Assembly: GCA_903899865.1 (NCBI GenBank)
Contig: CAIUKZ010000153.1
Location: 1 to 8,421 of the forward strand
DNA from: an uncultured Bacteroidales bacterium
GTDB taxonomy: Bacteria > Bacteroidota > Bacteroidia > Bacteroidales > Paludibacteraceae
DNA length: 8,421 bases
Reading direction: 5' to 3'
The notes under the pieces are model-generated. The model was not told where the DNA came from. It saw only the letters and a program-made list of their open reading frames with translations, and ran no database searches. The position numbers were made by a program, and so were the translations under genes. Below are positions 6,732 to 8,421 of this stretch, piece by piece (within the stretch, counting starts at the first letter, position 1; each line of letters starts with the position of its first letter).

Positions 6732-7691
6732 ATGGATTTTGTAGCTAGAAGTAAAGAGGTTTTTAATTCTCAAATCACAGAATTACAAAAGCTGTCTGAC
6801 CGAATCGGTGAGGAGATGAACCGTGTAGTGGAGTTAATCTATACCTGCACAGGCAAAGTGGTGATAATGGGTATTGGTAAAACAGGTATCATCGGACATA
6901 AAGTATCATCTTCATTGGCTTCCACAGGTACCCCCTCCATCTTCATCAATGCAGCAGAGGCCATGCATGGCGATTTGGGAATGGTGGGATGCAACGATGT
7001 AGTGATTCTAATATCAAACAGTGGTGCATCAGATGAAATATTAAATGTAGTAGCACCATTGAAAAACATTGGATGCGCGCTGGTTGCAATGACAGGCAAT
7101 CCACATTCACCTTTGGCAAGTGAAACAGATTTCATATTGAATGTAGGCGTTGAAAAAGAAGCATGCCCATTTGGTTTGGCGCCTACTACATCCACTACAG
7201 CTACCTTGGTGATGGGCGATGCTCTCATGATATGCCTGATGGAACGAAGAGGATTTAAAGCCGAAAACTATGCACTGTATCATCCAGGAGGCGCATTGGG
7301 TAGACGACTGGTATCACGAGTGAAAGATGAAATGACCATGGATGTACCAAAAGTGTACACCAATACTTTATTCAAAGATGTGATATTTGAAGTGAGCAAC
7401 AAACGTTTAGGAATGACTTTGGTATATGACCAAACCGAACGGGCTGTAGGAATAATTACGGATGGTGATATCAGACGTGCAATTCAAAAATTTGATGAGA
7501 TAAAATCTGTTGTGGCTGCCGATTTTATGACACAGGGATTTGTGAGAATTTGTCAAGAAGATTTGCTCTCTGATGCGTTGGAGCTGATGGATGTAAACAA
7601 AATAACATCGCTCACAGTGGTTGACAGTACTGACAAAGACAGTGTAATCGGCATTTTATCGATTCATAATATTATCGATTTTAGAAAATAA
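6732..7691 (+). CDS. kdsD: D-arabinose-5-phosphate isomerase (KdsD/KpsF/GutQ family)
   Basis: The 319-residue product interconverts ribulose-5-phosphate and arabinose-5-phosphate, supplying the substrate of the KdsA domain encoded just upstream. An N-terminal SIS domain (about 30-175) shows GIGKTG with Lys50, AAEAMHGDLGM with Glu76 and His79, the sugar-phosphate loop ISNSGAS at 94-100, Glu143 in EKEACPFGLAPT, and HPGGALGRRL with His184. These sit exactly nine residues before E. coli KdsD Lys59, Glu85, His88, Glu152 and His193. Two CBS domains follow (about 205-250 and 265-319), with GIITDGDIRRA and GILSIHNIIDF as their end motifs. Length is normal (E. coli KdsD has 328). ATG at 6732 is chosen; a TTG nine codons earlier would add a hydrophobic stretch not seen in the family. 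It is 48 bp after the fusion gene, with no convincing promoter between, so the two are probably co-transcribed. Confidence 0.94.
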   Translation: MDFVARSKEVFNSQITELQKLSDRIGEEMNRVVELIYTCTGKVVIMGIGKTGIIGHKVSSSLASTGTPSIFINAAEAMHGDLGMVGCNDVVILISNSGASDEILNVVAPLKNIGCALVAMTGNPHSPLASETDFILNVGVEKEACPFGLAPTTSTTATLVMGDALMICLMERRGFKAENYALYHPGGALGRRLVSRVKDEMTMDVPKVYTNTLFKDVIFEVSNKRLGMTLVYDQTERAVGIITDGDIRRAIQKFDEIKSVVAADFMTQGFVRICQEDLLSDALELMDVNKITSLTVVDSTDKDSVIGILSIHNIIDFRK

Positions 7692-7700
7692 AAGAAGTTG

Positions 7701-7740
7701 ACGAGTAAACAAGTAGACAGGTAAACAGGTAAACGAGATA
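7701..7740 (+). repeat. 8-bp tandem repeat (ACNNGTAA, 5 copies) after kdsD
   Basis: Units acgagtaa, acaagtag, acaggtaa, acaggtaa and acgagata start 9 nt after the kdsD stop. The first two units, with the preceding GTTG, match the start of the array at 651-723: positions 647-668 and 7697-7718 agree at 20 of 22 bases. Stops (TAA/TAG) occur in all three forward frames. Confidence 0.83.
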
Positions 7741-7771
7741 CCCTTATTGATATACTATCTATCCTTTAAGT

Positions 7772-7810
7772 GACTTTTGACCTTCGACTTTTGACTTTTG
7801 ACTTTTGACT
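7772..7810 (+). repeat. 7-bp tandem repeat GACTTTT, about 5.6 copies
   Basis: The units are gactttt, gaccttc, gactttt, gactttt, gactttt and a partial gact. One unit differs at two bases. The junctions read TTTTGAC, so TGA recurs every 7 bp and falls in all three forward frames, while the reverse strand (AAAAGTC units) has no stop. GACTTTTG also matches most of the -7 consensus TAnnTTTG except its first base. The array ends 15 bp before the proposed start of the radical SAM gene. Confidence 0.9.
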
Positions 7811-7825
7811 AAAAAAAACAGACAA

Positions 7826-8421
7826 TTGAAATTCAAAAAAATATACATCGAAATTACGAATAGCTGCAATTATGATTGCAGCTATTGTTTTAAGTCGAAG
7901 AGACCACCCAGACTGATGACTCCTGAAGAATTTCAGCATGTAGTAAATCAAATCAAACCCTATACCGACTACGTGTATCTACATGTATTGGGAGAACCCC
8001 TCACCCACCCTCAAATTGGCGAGATATTAAAAATAGCATCGGAGACAGGATTGTGGGTCAACATTACTACCAATGGAAGTAGGCTGAAAATGCATCAAGA
8101 AGCTTTACTATCCCATAGTGTAAGACAAATCAATATATCACTACATGACGCAGAAGAAAATGTGTCTAGAGACAGATGGGAAAATTATTTGGATGGTGTA
8201 ATCGATTTCTCATTGAAGGCATCAACAAAACTGTATGTGTCATTAAGGCTTTGGAATACCAGCAACAAAAAGAGTGAGGAATTCATTCAACTAACTACGG
8301 ACAAAATACTAGAAAGATTTGAAGTGCCAACAGGAAAGCTGAATGAGATAAAAAGCAGCAAGGGAGTTAAACTAGCAGAGCACATATTTTTCCAAAGTTC
8401 ACCCAGATTCGAATGGCCAGA
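7826..8421 (+). CDS. Radical SAM protein, 3' partial
   Basis: The first 198 codons are present and the frame stays open to the window edge. KIYIEITNSCNYDCSYC holds the CxxxCxxC cluster (Cys14, Cys18, Cys21) that binds the [4Fe-4S] cluster and S-adenosylmethionine. It is followed by GEP at 56-58, a radical SAM glycine-containing motif, and ITTNGS at 80-85. The later INISLHD and SLRLWN segments fit the other half of the barrel. The substrate is not recognisable, and any SPASM or auxiliary cluster would lie beyond the window. No ATG precedes the cysteine motif in frame. TTG at 7826 is the best start because it gives MKFKKIYIEITN, a usual opening for such enzymes; TTG at 7805 inside the heptamer array is the alternative, and TGA at 7799-7801 closes the frame upstream. 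No promoter was found, so it may be read through from kdsD. Confidence 0.85.
   Translation, partial: MKFKKIYIEITNSCNYDCSYCFKSKRPPRLMTPEEFQHVVNQIKPYTDYVYLHVLGEPLTHPQIGEILKIASETGLWVNITTNGSRLKMHQEALLSHSVRQINISLHDAEENVSRDRWENYLDGVIDFSLKASTKLYVSLRLWNTSNKKSEEFIQLTTDKILERFEVPTGKLNEIKSSKGVKLAEHIFFQSSPRFEWP
7859..7886 (+). repeat. Perfect 12-bp inverted repeat over the Fe-S cysteine codons
   Basis: AATAGCTGCAAT at 7859-7870 is the exact reverse complement of ATTGCAGCTATT at 7875-7886, with a 4-nt TATG loop. It begins 33 nt into the radical SAM gene and covers codons for N-S-C-N-Y-D-C-S-Y. It is followed by GTTTTA, too short a T run for a convincing terminator. In mRNA it would form a stable hairpin close to the start codon; whether it has a role is not shown. 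Confidence 0.75.

Noticed and set aside
7766..7951. Minus-strand frame of 61 codons crossing the GACTTTT array.
   Set aside because: It exists only because the reverse of the 7-mer lacks stops, and it runs antisense to the radical SAM cysteine motif.

Overview
The window comes from a Bacteroidota genome, most likely Bacteroidales. The signs are an AT-rich sequence, TAnnTTTG-type -7 promoter boxes, almost no Shine-Dalgarno sites, a type IX secretion (T9SS) sorting tail at the left edge, a short 655-residue GyrB, and Kdo (LPS core sugar) biosynthesis genes. All recognised genes are on the + strand. The genus cannot be named from the sequence alone.

Layout: (1) The last 33 codons of a T9SS-exported protein, closed by a strong intrinsic terminator. 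(2) A two-gene unit with its own promoter and terminator: a small AroQ/PchB-like chorismate mutase-type protein and a DRE-TIM (HMG-CoA lyase/4-hydroxy-2-oxovalerate aldolase-like) aldolase, separated by a degenerate 8-bp tandem repeat. (3) gyrB, with a -7 promoter box about 90 bp upstream. (4) After gyrB, with no visible terminator, an unusual protein made of short helical repeats plus a GH16-like jelly-roll that has lost its catalytic acids, then a natural KdsA-KdsC fusion, then kdsD. (5) A spacer with two further short tandem repeat arrays, then the 5' part of a radical SAM gene that runs off the right edge.

How the genes work together: KdsD converts ribulose-5-phosphate to arabinose-5-phosphate, the KdsA domain condenses that with PEP to Kdo-8-phosphate, and the fused KdsC domain dephosphorylates it to Kdo. 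Two adjacent genes therefore encode three consecutive steps; kdsB (CMP-Kdo synthetase) is not in the window. The repeat/jelly-roll protein sits only 14 bp upstream of the Kdo genes, which hints at an envelope-related job, but its function is unknown.

The points most worth a second look are the helical-repeat plus dead-GH16 protein, the KdsA-KdsC fusion, the stop-codon-bearing 7-bp and 8-bp intergenic arrays, and a perfect 12-bp inverted repeat laid exactly over the Fe-S cysteine codons of the radical SAM gene. No mobile element, CRISPR array, tRNA or rRNA was seen.
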